In this document: positions 54,473-62,871 of the stretch, one piece after another
Layout: each line of letters begins with the position of its first letter
How positions within the stretch are numbered: position 1 is the first letter of the stretch
NCBI GenBank assembly: GCA_033584155.1
Contig: CP138355.1
Span: 2,123,501 to 2,187,500 of the forward strand
Direction of reading: 5' to 3'
Origin: Candidatus Electrothrix scaldis
GTDB lineage: Bacteria; Desulfobacterota; Desulfobulbia; Desulfobulbales; Desulfobulbaceae
DNA: 64,000 nt
The notes under the pieces: generated by a model
The model's input: only the letters and a program-made list of their open reading frames with translations
Databases searched by the model: none
Told to the model about the DNA's origin: nothing
Position numbers and translations under genes: made by a program

Positions 54473-55903
54473 ATGAATCCAGATAAGCCCGAAGAACCGT
54501 ATAAAGACAAATACAGTCTTCTGGAGAATCTCCGAGAGTCTTTCTCTGATCCCTCCCTGTCGCAGGAAAAACTGCGGGAAAACGGCTATGCCCTGGCCGA
54601 GGAATACACTGCTATCCTCCAGCAATTTTCCCGACTTGCTGAATTCAGCGAGAGTACCCAGCGGAAGCTGCTGGGGGCGGACCTGAGGATACGGGAACAG
54701 CAGGCAGAGCTGGAAAGAAAGAATGCACGTCTGGAGCGGGAAATAGCTGAGCATATTGAGTTGAAAAAGCAGCTGCAGCAGCGGACAGATGAGTTAACCG
54801 CAATCAATAATCGCCTTTCCGGGACCGTTAATGAGCTGACCCAACGTAATCTTGAGATCCTGACTTTGCAGCAGTTGGGAGAATTTCTCCAGTCCTGTGA
54901 GTCTGAAGAAGAGACGTTTCATATCCTGATCAGTACCTGTCGTCGCATGTTCCCCTCAGATGCAGGCTATCTGAGTCTGATGGATGATTCTATGAAAATG
55001 CTCAGGGTTGTTGCTTTTTGGGGGGATAGTCGATTCAGGAAGATGGAGTTTGATCAGCAGCGCTGCTGGGCTGTACGGCGAGGAAGGGCACATGCTGTTC
55101 TGGATCCCCAGGTTGCTCCTATCTGCCTCCATTCAGAACTTTTCCCAAATGAAAGCGCACTCTGTGTTCCTATGACAGCGCACGGGCAGGTTTTCGGTAT
55201 GATGCATCTGTTAATGCGCCCGGAAAAGGAAAGGCAGACAGAGGAGGAGCGTCAACAGTTCTTCGAAAGCAAGCAACGACTGTTTGTGAGTATGGTAGAT
55301 CGTTACGCCTTGAGCCTGACAGATTTGCGCTTGCGTGAAACCCTGAGAATCCAGGCTATCCGGGATCCCTTGACCGGTTTGTATAATCGGCGCCATATGG
55401 AGGTTTCCTTTCATCGCGAGATTAGCCGGGCCCAGCGTCATGATCAGTCCCTTGGGGTTATTATGATAGATATCGATCATTTTAACGTATTCAACGATAC
55501 CTATGGTCATGATCTGGGTGATAGAGTCCTCAGTGAAATAGGGGCATTCATCCTGAGGCATGTTCGCGGAGAGGATATTGCCTGCCGTTATGGTGGGGAG
55601 GAGATTATTATTATTCTGCCCGGCGCCTCCCTGCAGCATACTCAGCAACGTGCTGAACAGTTACGTATCGGTATTGAAGCTTTGATCGTGGAAATGTACG
55701 ATGAGGAGCACACTGTGACGGCCTCTTTGGGAGTTGCCATTTATCCAGAACATGGACACTCCATTGAAGCGGTGGTGAAAGCGGCTGATTGTGCCCTGTA
55801 TGAGGCAAAAAACAGGGGAAGAAATCGGGTCATTCTTGCAGAAAAACCTGTGTCACTTTCCGGTAAGGATGAGGAAAAAGAGGAGAGACAGTCTTCTTCG
55901 TAA
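54473..55903 (+). CDS. Diguanylate cyclase with coiled coil and GAF domain
   Basis: About 476 residues: a charged N-terminus, a coiled coil (EQQAELERKNARLEREIAEH), a GAF-like domain (FPSDAGYLSLMDDSMKMLRV) and a C-terminal GGDEF domain. The catalytic loop is GGEEI (RYGGEEIIIILPG) and DPLTGLYNRRHME opens the domain. The inhibitory I-site RxxD is present (RGED, five residues before GGEE), so the enzyme should make c-di-GMP and be feedback-inhibited. The start is uncertain; an in-frame ATG at 54380 adds 31 poorly conserved residues. Its product could feed the GEMM riboswitch at 46972. Confidence 0.93.
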   Translation: MNPDKPEEPYKDKYSLLENLRESFSDPSLSQEKLRENGYALAEEYTAILQQFSRLAEFSESTQRKLLGADLRIREQQAELERKNARLEREIAEHIELKKQLQQRTDELTAINNRLSGTVNELTQRNLEILTLQQLGEFLQSCESEEETFHILISTCRRMFPSDAGYLSLMDDSMKMLRVVAFWGDSRFRKMEFDQQRCWAVRRGRAHAVLDPQVAPICLHSELFPNESALCVPMTAHGQVFGMMHLLMRPEKERQTEEERQQFFESKQRLFVSMVDRYALSLTDLRLRETLRIQAIRDPLTGLYNRRHMEVSFHREISRAQRHDQSLGVIMIDIDHFNVFNDTYGHDLGDRVLSEIGAFILRHVRGEDIACRYGGEEIIIILPGASLQHTQQRAEQLRIGIEALIVEMYDEEHTVTASLGVAIYPEHGHSIEAVVKAADCALYEAKNRGRNRVILAEKPVSLSGKDEEKEERQSSS

Positions 55904-56052
55904 ACGGACGAAGTTACTTGTTGATGGGCTACACTGGCTTGCCAGGTAGGGAGAGCGCCGGGTCGCGCTTCCTGCTTGACAGGGGCTCTGTGGATTGGTA
56001 TCACATAATAAGAAAAGAACGGCTCACAGCCCCTTAGAAACCAGAGAATATA

Positions 56053-56676
56053 ATGAGAAAAAAACGAATACTTGGCCTAGATTTTTTTGTAATTTTATCT
56101 ATTTCCCTCTCCTGCTTCCTTACCCAACCTGTTTTAGCCCAAGAAGATCCTGATGACATATTGACGACCGTAAATGAGGCGGTCAAGCAGTATAAACTCG
56201 GTGATTTTTCTGGTGCCATTTCCAATCTTGATTATGCGACCCAGTTGATACGCCAGAAAAGAAGCGAGCGTATGAAGGCTTTGTTACCCGAGCCCCTGAG
56301 TGGTTGGCAGGCTAAGCCCGCTACGGCCCAGGCCCTGGGAACAGCTGTCTTTGGTGGTGGCGTAACCGTGAGTCGGGATTATTTCACCGAGAAAGGGGCG
56401 TCCCTTTCCATTGAGATGGTTTCGGACTCGCCGGTGTTACAGTCCATCATGACCATGCTGAATAATCCTATGTTTGCCGGAGCTGCCGGTGGGATGATCA
56501 AGACCATTAAACGCCAGCGTGCCATCATTAAATACGATAAAGATGACCGTAAGGGTGAGGTTGATATCGTGGTTGCCAGCCGTTTTATGGTAACCGTCAA
56601 AGGGCAGGGTGTTGAGCGGGATACCCTGCTTAAATTTGCTGAGTCGGTTGATTTTTCGGCCCTGTCAAAGAATTAA
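56053..56676 (+). CDS. Exported protein of unknown function
   Basis: A 207-residue protein with a signal peptide (FFVILSISLSCFLTQPVLAQ, cleavage after LAQ). The mature part has a helical start (VNEAVKQYKLGDFSGAISNLDYA) and then a conserved-looking LLPEPLSGWQAKPATAQALG and VTVSRDYF region, ending in a short FAESVDFSALS. I recognise the type from deltaproteobacteria but know no function. It is probably monocistronic and is followed by a terminator at 56769. Confidence 0.75.
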   Translation: MRKKRILGLDFFVILSISLSCFLTQPVLAQEDPDDILTTVNEAVKQYKLGDFSGAISNLDYATQLIRQKRSERMKALLPEPLSGWQAKPATAQALGTAVFGGGVTVSRDYFTEKGASLSIEMVSDSPVLQSIMTMLNNPMFAGAAGGMIKTIKRQRAIIKYDKDDRKGEVDIVVASRFMVTVKGQGVERDTLLKFAESVDFSALSKN

Positions 56677-56768
56677 AAAGACTTGCTGCGGATTAGCTCT
56701 CCAGAGTCAGATCCCGGCAAAACAAGATCCTCCCAGGGAGTGCCTACCCGGGTTTTTCCTGTGCGAGT

Positions 56769-56821
56769 CCCCCTGTCACCTCACTTGGAATTGGCCTTCT
56801 TCGCGGTGACAGGGGATTTTT
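56769..56821 (+). terminator. Strong Rho-independent terminator
   Basis: CCCCCTGTCACC (56769-56780) pairs with GGTGACAGGGG (56805-56815), followed by ATTTTT. It closes the exported-protein transcript before the mpl operon. Confidence 0.88.
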
Positions 56822-56883
56822 GTGTCCTACCCTGAATCTGTACTATTCCCAAAGAACAATCCCTTTTTTCATAGAGTCATATC

Positions 56884-57066
56884 ATGTGTGAACAGCAGAA
56901 AAAGCAGCCTTATAATCGCCCTGTTACCGATGAGGCGATTCTGAAGGTGACAAAAGAGATCGTGGTGAAGTTTATTGAGATTGGTCGGGTAACACCTGGT
57001 AATTTCGAGGAACATTACGAGCGGGTCTTCAAGGCAGTCCGACAGTCGGCAAAGGAGCTCTCGTGA
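56884..57066 (+). CDS. Small protein preceding mpl
   Basis: A 60-residue hydrophilic protein (NRPVTDEAILKVTKEIVVKF, then VTPGNFEEHYERVFKAVRQ). I recall similar short proteins in other Desulfobacterota but no known function. Its stop codon overlaps the GTG start of mpl (GTGA), so the two are coupled. Confidence 0.75.
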   Translation: MCEQQKKQPYNRPVTDEAILKVTKEIVVKFIEIGRVTPGNFEEHYERVFKAVRQSAKELS

Positions 57067-58532
57067 AAGCCCAGCTTGATCCCCAGCTCAATATTGCGCC
57101 GGAACACATCGAACATATCCATATTATGGGCGTCTGCGGTACTGGCATGGCTGCCATTGCCGGAATGTTGAAAGAGCGTGGCTATAAGGTCACGGGCTCG
57201 GATCAGAATGTCTACCCTCCGATGTCGGATTTTCTTGCTCAGGCTGGCATTGAGGTCATGCAGGGGTATGTCCCGGAGAACCTGGAGCCGCACCCGGATC
57301 TGGTTATTGTCGGCAACGTGATCCAGGCTGTATTTCCAGAGGCGCAACGCTTGGCAGAGCTCGGTATTCCCTACCTGTCCATGCCCCAGGCCCTGGGCCA
57401 TTTTTTTCTGGGCGGAGAAGCTCCTAAGAAATCACTGGTGGTTGCCGGTACCCACGGGAAAACAACCACCTCCTCCCTGCTGGCCACGGCCCTGCATCGG
57501 ACAGATTGCTCGCCCGGTTTTCTCATCGGCGGGATCGTCGAGGCTTTTGCCCGTAATTATAACCTGGGTGATGGGGAGTATTTTGTGGTGGAAGGGGATG
57601 AGTACGATACCGCCTTTTTTAATAAGGTCTCCAAGTTCCTCCATTACCGACCCCATTGCGCTATTTTGACCTCCATAGAGTTTGATCATGCAGATATCTT
57701 TGCCGACCTGGAGGAAATCAAGGCATCCTTTACCCGCTTTGTCGGTCTTATTCCTGCGGATGGGGCCTTAGTTGCCTGCATGGATGACCCGGTGGTTGCT
57801 GAGATTGCCGCTCAATGTGCTGCACCGGTGATCAGCTACGGTACGGGTGAGGGGTGTCGCTGGCAATTGCGTGATCTAACCGTGACCGGGCTCAGCAGTT
57901 CTTTTGCCGCCTATAAGGACGGCACTCTGTTCGGGGAGTTCACTTTGCCCATGTCGGGGCGTCATAATGGTCTGAATGCCCTGGCTGTGATTGCCCTGAT
58001 GGATCATCTTGGCATCAGCCGGGACGCTATCAGGCAGGGACTGGCCTCCTTTGAAGGGATTAAGCGGAGGCAGCAAATCAGAGGTGAGGTTAATGGTATT
58101 ACGGTGATTGATGACTTTGCCCATCATCCCACAGCGGTTCGGGAGACCGTGCAGGCCCTGCGTCTGGCCTGGCCTGACCGTCGTCTCCTTATCGTTTTTG
58201 AGCCGCGCACTAACTCCAGCCGACGGGCCGTGTTTCAGCAGCAGTACGAGCAGGCCTTCTCTGGGGCGGATCAAGTCCTGGTGCGGGAGATTGTGCCTCT
58301 GAGTAATGTGCCTGCGGAAGAGCAGTTCTCCTCCCGCAGACTGGCTGTGGCCCTGCACGCTCAGGGGGTGCCGGCGGAGTATTTCCCAGATACCGCTGAA
58401 ATCCTCGCCGCTCTTGCTGAGCAGGTGCGCCCCGGTGATGTTGTTGCTATCCTCTCCAATGGTGGTTTTGATAATATTCATGAGCAATTATTGGGTCTCC
58501 TGCAAAACAAGGAGGGCTGTTCCGAGGGGTAA
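57063..58532 (+). CDS. mpl: Murein peptide ligase Mpl
   Basis: Mpl joins recycled L-Ala-gamma-D-Glu-meso-DAP to UDP-MurNAc in peptidoglycan recycling. The 489-residue Mur ligase has HIMGVCGTGMAAIAGMLKE (UDP loop), ATP loop VAGTHGKTTTSSL near residue 129, FVVEGDEYDTAFFNK and FAHHPTAVRETVQAL. GDEYDTAFF is diagnostic of Mpl rather than MurC. Initiation is at GTG 57063, overlapping the small gene upstream. Meso-DAP peptidoglycan is implied. Confidence 0.94.
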   Translation: MKAQLDPQLNIAPEHIEHIHIMGVCGTGMAAIAGMLKERGYKVTGSDQNVYPPMSDFLAQAGIEVMQGYVPENLEPHPDLVIVGNVIQAVFPEAQRLAELGIPYLSMPQALGHFFLGGEAPKKSLVVAGTHGKTTTSSLLATALHRTDCSPGFLIGGIVEAFARNYNLGDGEYFVVEGDEYDTAFFNKVSKFLHYRPHCAILTSIEFDHADIFADLEEIKASFTRFVGLIPADGALVACMDDPVVAEIAAQCAAPVISYGTGEGCRWQLRDLTVTGLSSSFAAYKDGTLFGEFTLPMSGRHNGLNALAVIALMDHLGISRDAIRQGLASFEGIKRRQQIRGEVNGITVIDDFAHHPTAVRETVQALRLAWPDRRLLIVFEPRTNSSRRAVFQQQYEQAFSGADQVLVREIVPLSNVPAEEQFSSRRLAVALHAQGVPAEYFPDTAEILAALAEQVRPGDVVAILSNGGFDNIHEQLLGLLQNKEGCSEG

Positions 58533-58659
58533 TTCTTTGGCGGAAAGGCAGAGGAATAGCTCTTGCTGGCAAGGCCTTTGTCTTTTTCTTTCTCGTGCTT
58601 GAGTCTTGAATAAACAAAATGTGCTATTTTGTTCTCTGGAAGTCGAGTATACTCAATTA

Positions 58660-58668
58660 TGATACAAT
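58660..58668 (+). promoter_or_regulatory. Putative extended -10 promoter for hemerythrin 1
   Basis: TGATACAAT fits an extended -10 element 43 bp before the ATG; a strong GAGGAGG ribosome site follows. Confidence 0.35.
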
Positions 58669-58710
58669 GTGGTTTGTGGTGGGCCAGGAAAAAAAGAGGA
58701 GGTAGGAATA

Positions 58711-59118
58711 ATGAGCTTAATCAAGTGGGATGATAGTTTTAGCGTCAATGTCAGCAGGGTTGATCAGGAGCATAAAAAGCTCTTTGACATGATCAATGAA
58801 CTGACTGATGCTATGAAGGCAGGGAAAGGAAAAGATGTGCTGGGAGGTATTTTGGACGGATTGGTTTCGTACACAGCTTCCCATTTTCAAACTGAGGAAA
58901 ATTATTTTCAGCAGGTAAAATATCCTGATGCAGCTGCGCATAAAAAGGAACATGTCGCCTTTGTCAAAAAGGTGACGGAGTTTAAAAAAGAGTTCGACGC
59001 AGGTCGGGCAACGGTTTCTGTTAATATCTTGCAGTTTCTCAGTAAGTGGTTGCAAACCCATATTAAGGGGACAGACCAGAAGTATAGCAACTTCCTTAAC
59101 GAGCACGGCATCAAGTAG
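58711..59118 (+). CDS. Bacteriohemerythrin, copy 1
   Basis: A 135-residue single-domain hemerythrin that binds oxygen at a di-iron site. All seven ligands are present: His21 (DQEHKKL), His58 and Glu62 (HFQTEENYF), His77 and His81 (HKKEHVAF), His117 and Asp122 (HIKGTDQKY). GAGGAGG precedes the ATG at 58711, which is chosen over an upstream in-frame start. A close paralogue follows at 59373. Roles in oxygen scavenging or delivery are known for the family. Confidence 0.95.
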   Translation: MSLIKWDDSFSVNVSRVDQEHKKLFDMINELTDAMKAGKGKDVLGGILDGLVSYTASHFQTEENYFQQVKYPDAAAHKKEHVAFVKKVTEFKKEFDAGRATVSVNILQFLSKWLQTHIKGTDQKYSNFLNEHGIK

Positions 59119-59372
59119 CGGCATTGCCTTTCTTGTCAATCGGGGCTGATAAAAAGTTACTTTTCGCCCCAGTGGTAATCTATTCCCCCATTTTTTCTCT
59201 ATTTCCTGACTGGACAAAGGAATTGCTACAGGAATCGGAATAACCTCTTTGTAAGCGGCTAATAGGCTGGAGTCAAACGTTACTCTCTTGACCGCCCCAA
59301 AACAGGATAAAGAACTTCGTGTAGCATTGTGGCTGTTGAGACAGTCGTAATCTGAAAGGTGAGGTTGAAAAT

Positions 59373-59780
59373 ATGAGTCTTATCAGGTGGAACGATAGCT
59401 TTAGTGTAAATGTCAGCAAGATTGATCAGGAGCATAAAAAACTTGTTGAGATGGTCAATGAACTCACAGATGCTATGAAGGAAGGGCAAGGCAAGGAGGT
59501 TCTCGGAGAAATTTTGAATGGGCTGATAGCGTACACAGCCTCTCATTTTCAAACTGAGGAGAACTACTTCCGTCAGGTGAAATACCCTGATGCTGATGAG
59601 CATAAAAAAGAACATGTAGCCTTTGTGCAAAAGGTTAGCGAGTTTAAGCAGGAGTTTGATGCCGGGCGGGCGACCGTGTCGGTGAATGTCCTGCAATTCC
59701 TCAGTAAATGGTTACAGACCCACATCAAGGTCGCTGACCAGAAGTACAGCAGTTATTTGAACGAGAAGGGGATAAAATAA
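59373..59780 (+). CDS. Bacteriohemerythrin, copy 2
   Basis: A 135-residue hemerythrin, highly similar over its full length to the copy at 58711 (same IDQEHKKL, HFQTEENYF, HKKEHVAF and HIKVADQKY blocks). All seven iron ligands are kept. The 254-bp spacer and own ribosome site suggest separate regulation after a tandem duplication. Confidence 0.95.
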   Translation: MSLIRWNDSFSVNVSKIDQEHKKLVEMVNELTDAMKEGQGKEVLGEILNGLIAYTASHFQTEENYFRQVKYPDADEHKKEHVAFVQKVSEFKQEFDAGRATVSVNVLQFLSKWLQTHIKVADQKYSSYLNEKGIK

Positions 59781-59846
59781 CAGCCTTCTCATCCCTCTTT
59801 TTTTTGGGGAGAGGGGAGCAGTGCGGATAAAGGACGGGTAATCCCT

Positions 59847-60860
59847 CTAATGGATCCCTCTGTGGCCTGTCCTGTTTGCGCTGTTTCTCCTCTCTGCCTC
59901 TTCTTGATCTCCTCCGGTTCTCTTTCTTTTCTCCTCTGCTCCCTGCTGGACAATAAACATAGCCGCTATAATCAATCCTACGCCGGGTAAGATCCGCGCG
60001 GAGGGCAGGGGATGCCCCAGGCCCCACTCTATCAGGACGATAAAGGGCGGGTAGAGATAGCTGTAGGCCATGACCCGTGTCGGCCCGAGGATGAGGGTGC
60101 AGAACTGGCTGAGAAAGAAGGTGATGATGGTGGAGAATGTCGCCAGGTAGATAATGCCGCTCCAGACCTTAAGGGGGACGCTGGTCCAGGGGAGCGAGGG
60201 AAGCTGGTGCCCGCAGAAGAGCAGCAGCCAACCTGTGCCCGTGACCAGGATCCAGAAGGTCATGAGCGACATGGGCTCATCCCTATGGAAGAATTTGACC
60301 AGGGGCATATAAAAGGCCATGAGCAGGCAGCTGGCAAAGAAGAGCAGGTCCCCGGGGTTGAGGTTAAAGGCCAGCAGCTCGCTGAGGCTGCCGCGAAAGA
60401 TAACCCAGATCGCGCCCAGGGTGGCAGGCAGCATGGCCGTGAGTCGATGGCGACCCAGCCGCTCCTTGAGCAGGATTGCGCTGTACAGGCCAGAGATCCC
60501 CGGTACCAGGGTGAAGATCACCCCGGTGTTCAGGGCCGTGGTCGTGCGCATGGACAGGAACATGAGCCAGAAGAAGCCGGTCAGGGTGAAGCTGATGCAG
60601 GCATAGCCGAGCAGGCTTTTTTTATCCGGCAGGCGGAGCCCGTACTTGCGGTGGATATAGGGCAGGAAGAGCAGGGCCGCGATGGCAAAGCGCAGCAGGG
60701 TGAGCACTGCCGGGTCCATTGCATCGGTGATGGCCTTGCTCACGGTAAAGGAGGTGGAGACCAGCCCGGCGCAGAGCAGCATCATGGCGTGGATGGCCCA
60801 GAGGGATTTCCTGCTGTATTGCTGCGACTGGGACGGGGCAGTGCTTGTTTGATATTTCAT
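59847..60860 (-). CDS. EamA/DMT-family transporter
   Basis: A 337-residue membrane protein with about ten hydrophobic helices in two EamA repeats (LRFAIAALLFLPYIHRKY; VFTLVPGISGLYSAILLKERLG; and the second LYPPFIVLIEWGLGHPL). The substrate is unknown; relatives export amino acids or metabolites. The C-terminal 30 residues are very basic and polar (EEKRKRTGGDQEEAERRN). It converges on the hemerythrin 2 gene. Confidence 0.9.
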   Translation of the reverse strand: MKYQTSTAPSQSQQYSRKSLWAIHAMMLLCAGLVSTSFTVSKAITDAMDPAVLTLLRFAIAALLFLPYIHRKYGLRLPDKKSLLGYACISFTLTGFFWLMFLSMRTTTALNTGVIFTLVPGISGLYSAILLKERLGRHRLTAMLPATLGAIWVIFRGSLSELLAFNLNPGDLLFFASCLLMAFYMPLVKFFHRDEPMSLMTFWILVTGTGWLLLFCGHQLPSLPWTSVPLKVWSGIIYLATFSTIITFFLSQFCTLILGPTRVMAYSYLYPPFIVLIEWGLGHPLPSARILPGVGLIIAAMFIVQQGAEEKRKRTGGDQEEAERRNSANRTGHRGIH

Positions 60861-61033
60861 AATCGAATGTATACGGTGGGATTGTGTTTTTCCCCGAGTT
60901 TCATCCTCAGGTAGGAGACGACTCCTGCATTGTCTTGAGGCGATTTTTCTGTGCGTTGTTGATTATACGAGAAGTCAAGGGAAGGGGGAAGAGGAGGAGG
61001 TGACCTTATGCGTTTATTCTCTATGAGGACTCA

Positions 61034-61927
61034 TCAGGACTGGGCGTAGAAGGCTCTTTTTTTTGAGCAAACAGCTGTAAATTGTTTGGCAATATTGGTG
61101 AGTTTATCGATGTTCGGTAGCCGGTTGATGTGTTGCTCAGGTAGTACCGCCCGTCCAAGATGCGCTCCCACGATATTGCCGATCATTGAGGCGATGGTAT
61201 CAGTGTCTCCGCCTGCTTCAATGGCATCGATGAGGATATCCTCAAAGGGCAAGGTCGCTGCTTTTCGGGCACAGAATAATGCCAGTGGGACAGAGTCGAC
61301 CACATAGCCGGATGAGCCGAATTCGTTTGCAAGGACTGCTGCCGGAGTTTCCTGCTGTATATGATTGATGGCAATCAGGCGATCCCGTGTTCTTGAGTCT
61401 GGTAATGCCTCTATGGAGTTCAGGATGATGTCGTGGATTGCATCGCTTTGCATGGCGTAAAGAATTGCCAGGGCACCAAGATAAGCCTCATCATTATGAT
61501 GGGTGATTCTGCAGACATCCCGAATAATCTGTCTGTCTTGGTCCTTTTCCGGGAGGAGCATAAACGCGAGCGGAGAGATCCGCATTGCCGCGCCATTGCC
61601 AGCAGCTCGTTCTCCTTTTGCGCCACAGATCGCCCAATGCCCGCCTGCGTCGAGGTCCCGCATGGCCTTTAGGGTGCTGGAGCCAATTCCGGTAATCTTT
61701 CTTGCGCGAAAGTACTGAAGAAATGTCTCGGCAATGTGTTGTGCTGAGACAAAACCGCAGGTTGTGATTGATTCGTAGGTAGCCAAGGTGAGCTGGGTAT
61801 CGTCGGAAAGGTGCCAGGAGTCATGGGCCTGGTATGTGAGTGGGCCGGGCTGGCCTTCGAATGGACCGCCCATGCAGTCGCCGATGGCACCAGCGAGGAG
61901 AGAGCCGATGATTTTGTCGTTTTTCAT
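61034..61927 (-). CDS. ADP-ribosylglycohydrolase (DraG-like)
   Basis: A 297-residue enzyme that removes ADP-ribose from modified proteins or nucleic acids. Motifs: GAIGDCMGGPFEG near residue 14, SDDTQLTLAT (Mg ligands), GNGAAMRISPLAF and GGDTDTIASMIGNIVG (second metal group). The start at 61927 is chosen because the frame then begins MKNDKIIGSLLAGAIGD; the longer frame would overlap the PIN gene. It starts 7 bp after the PIN toxin gene, so it may act with the toxin-antitoxin module or be merely co-transcribed. Confidence 0.92.
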   Translation of the reverse strand: MKNDKIIGSLLAGAIGDCMGGPFEGQPGPLTYQAHDSWHLSDDTQLTLATYESITTCGFVSAQHIAETFLQYFRARKITGIGSSTLKAMRDLDAGGHWAICGAKGERAAGNGAAMRISPLAFMLLPEKDQDRQIIRDVCRITHHNDEAYLGALAILYAMQSDAIHDIILNSIEALPDSRTRDRLIAINHIQQETPAAVLANEFGSSGYVVDSVPLALFCARKAATLPFEDILIDAIEAGGDTDTIASMIGNIVGAHLGRAVLPEQHINRLPNIDKLTNIAKQFTAVCSKKRAFYAQS

Positions 61928-61934
61928 TCCGGGC

Positions 61935-62393
61935 TCAGCGCTTGCCTTTTGGGGCAGGGCTTTGTTGGTCCGTTTGCCTGAGCATTTCAAATGCGCCGAG
62001 AAACTCTTTTGGTTCATGAACAGGACGAGTCGCTTCCTTAAAATCTTTGATATTTCTTGTGATGATATGCTGCACTCCCGCATGGAGAGCTGCTTCATGA
62101 ATCACGGCATCTTCAAAATCCTTAAATCGGGATGCGAGTGACTTTTCAAGGACTCTTTGATTGACCGGTGCGATGGTAAACAGGGAAAGCAAGGATTGAA
62201 TATGGCTGGCCGCTGCTTCGCGGTCGAGCATCTTGGTGCAGAGATAATGAATTGTGGTTATCGTGGTTGCACAGGCAAAACCGACAAGTTCCGAGTGCTC
62301 CACTTTTGCCATGAGTAGGGCGGCATCGTTAGAGAATGGCTCTCTGTCCAGCAGCACATCCAGTATCACATTGGTATCAAAGAGCACCTTCAT
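61935..62393 (-). CDS. PIN-domain toxin
   Basis: A 152-residue PIN protein: VLFDTNVILDVLLDREPF (Asp6 and Asp11-type), TTIHYL, FKDFEDAVIHEAAL with the central Asp/Glu, and ITRNIKDFK. It overlaps the antitoxin gene by 4 bp. The longer DFEDA form belongs to the PIN_3/VapC subgroup. Confidence 0.9.
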   Translation of the reverse strand: MKVLFDTNVILDVLLDREPFSNDAALLMAKVEHSELVGFACATTITTIHYLCTKMLDREAAASHIQSLLSLFTIAPVNQRVLEKSLASRFKDFEDAVIHEAALHAGVQHIITRNIKDFKEATRPVHEPKEFLGAFEMLRQTDQQSPAPKGKR

Positions 62394-62632
62394 AGGTACT
62401 TCTCTTCCAGGTATTTTTTGTACTCACCCTCTCCAAGACCGCCTTTTTTCAAGGCTCCCTTGAGGGAGCGTACTGTAGGGGGCAGTACCTGCTCTTCTTC
62501 CTGGTTCTCGTTTTTTATTGTCTGGAAGAAATCAGCAACGATACGGGAGAGCGATTTGCCGGTCTTGGCGGAGTATTCTTTGGCCGCCGCAATCAGGCTC
62601 TCATCCATTCGCAGGGTTAATTTGGTATTCAT
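62390..62632 (-). CDS. DUF6364-type antitoxin
   Basis: An 80-residue antitoxin. MNTKLTLRMDESLIAAAKEY and AKTGKSLSRIVADFFQTI form a ribbon-helix-helix-type DNA-binding domain; the C-terminus (LKGALKKGGLGEGEYKKYLE) resembles the toxin-binding tail of DUF6364 antitoxins. It precedes its PIN toxin with an ATGA-type overlap. Confidence 0.88.
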   Translation of the reverse strand: MNTKLTLRMDESLIAAAKEYSAKTGKSLSRIVADFFQTIKNENQEEEQVLPPTVRSLKGALKKGGLGEGEYKKYLEEKYL

Positions 62633-62748
62633 AGCAGTACCTTTCCGGGGGGCATCTTAGGGTTACTGTTTTATACGTCGTGCGGGTGGTAAAGTCAACA
62701 GATCAGAGCGGGAGCGGTGCAGGCGCAGGGTGGATCGGGAAGGGCGGA

Positions 62749-62817
62749 GTCAGCATGCTGGTACCTGGGGAGTCACCATGCTGGTACCTGGGTAGTCACC
62801 ATGCTGGTACCTGAAAA
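62749..62817 (+). repeat. Three 23-bp direct repeats
   Basis: Units at 62749-62771, 62772-62794 and 62795-62817 share GTCACCATGCTGGTACCTGG with one or two differences each. They are contiguous with no spacers, between the antitoxin gene and the TPR gene. Confidence 0.85.
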
Positions 62818-62844
62818 TGGAGGGACACCACCCGGCGCGTTCCA

Positions 62845-62871
62845 GAGGGGCGACCGGCCAATCGCCCCTAC
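62845..62871. repeat. GTAGGG REP-like palindrome overlapping a stop codon
   Basis: GAGGGGCGACCGG-CCAATCGCCCCTAC: the arms GGGGCGA and TCGCCCC pair. On the minus strand it starts GTAGGGGCG. The TAG is the stop codon of the TPR gene, as at 10484. Confidence 0.7.

Noticed and set aside
60012-60914. 300-residue plus-strand open frame opposite the DMT transporter
   Set aside because: Its translation is a Gly/Glu/Asp-rich mirror of a hydrophobic transporter, a typical antisense shadow.
62749-62817. CRISPR array
   Set aside because: The three 23-bp units are directly adjacent with no spacers, and no cas genes are present.
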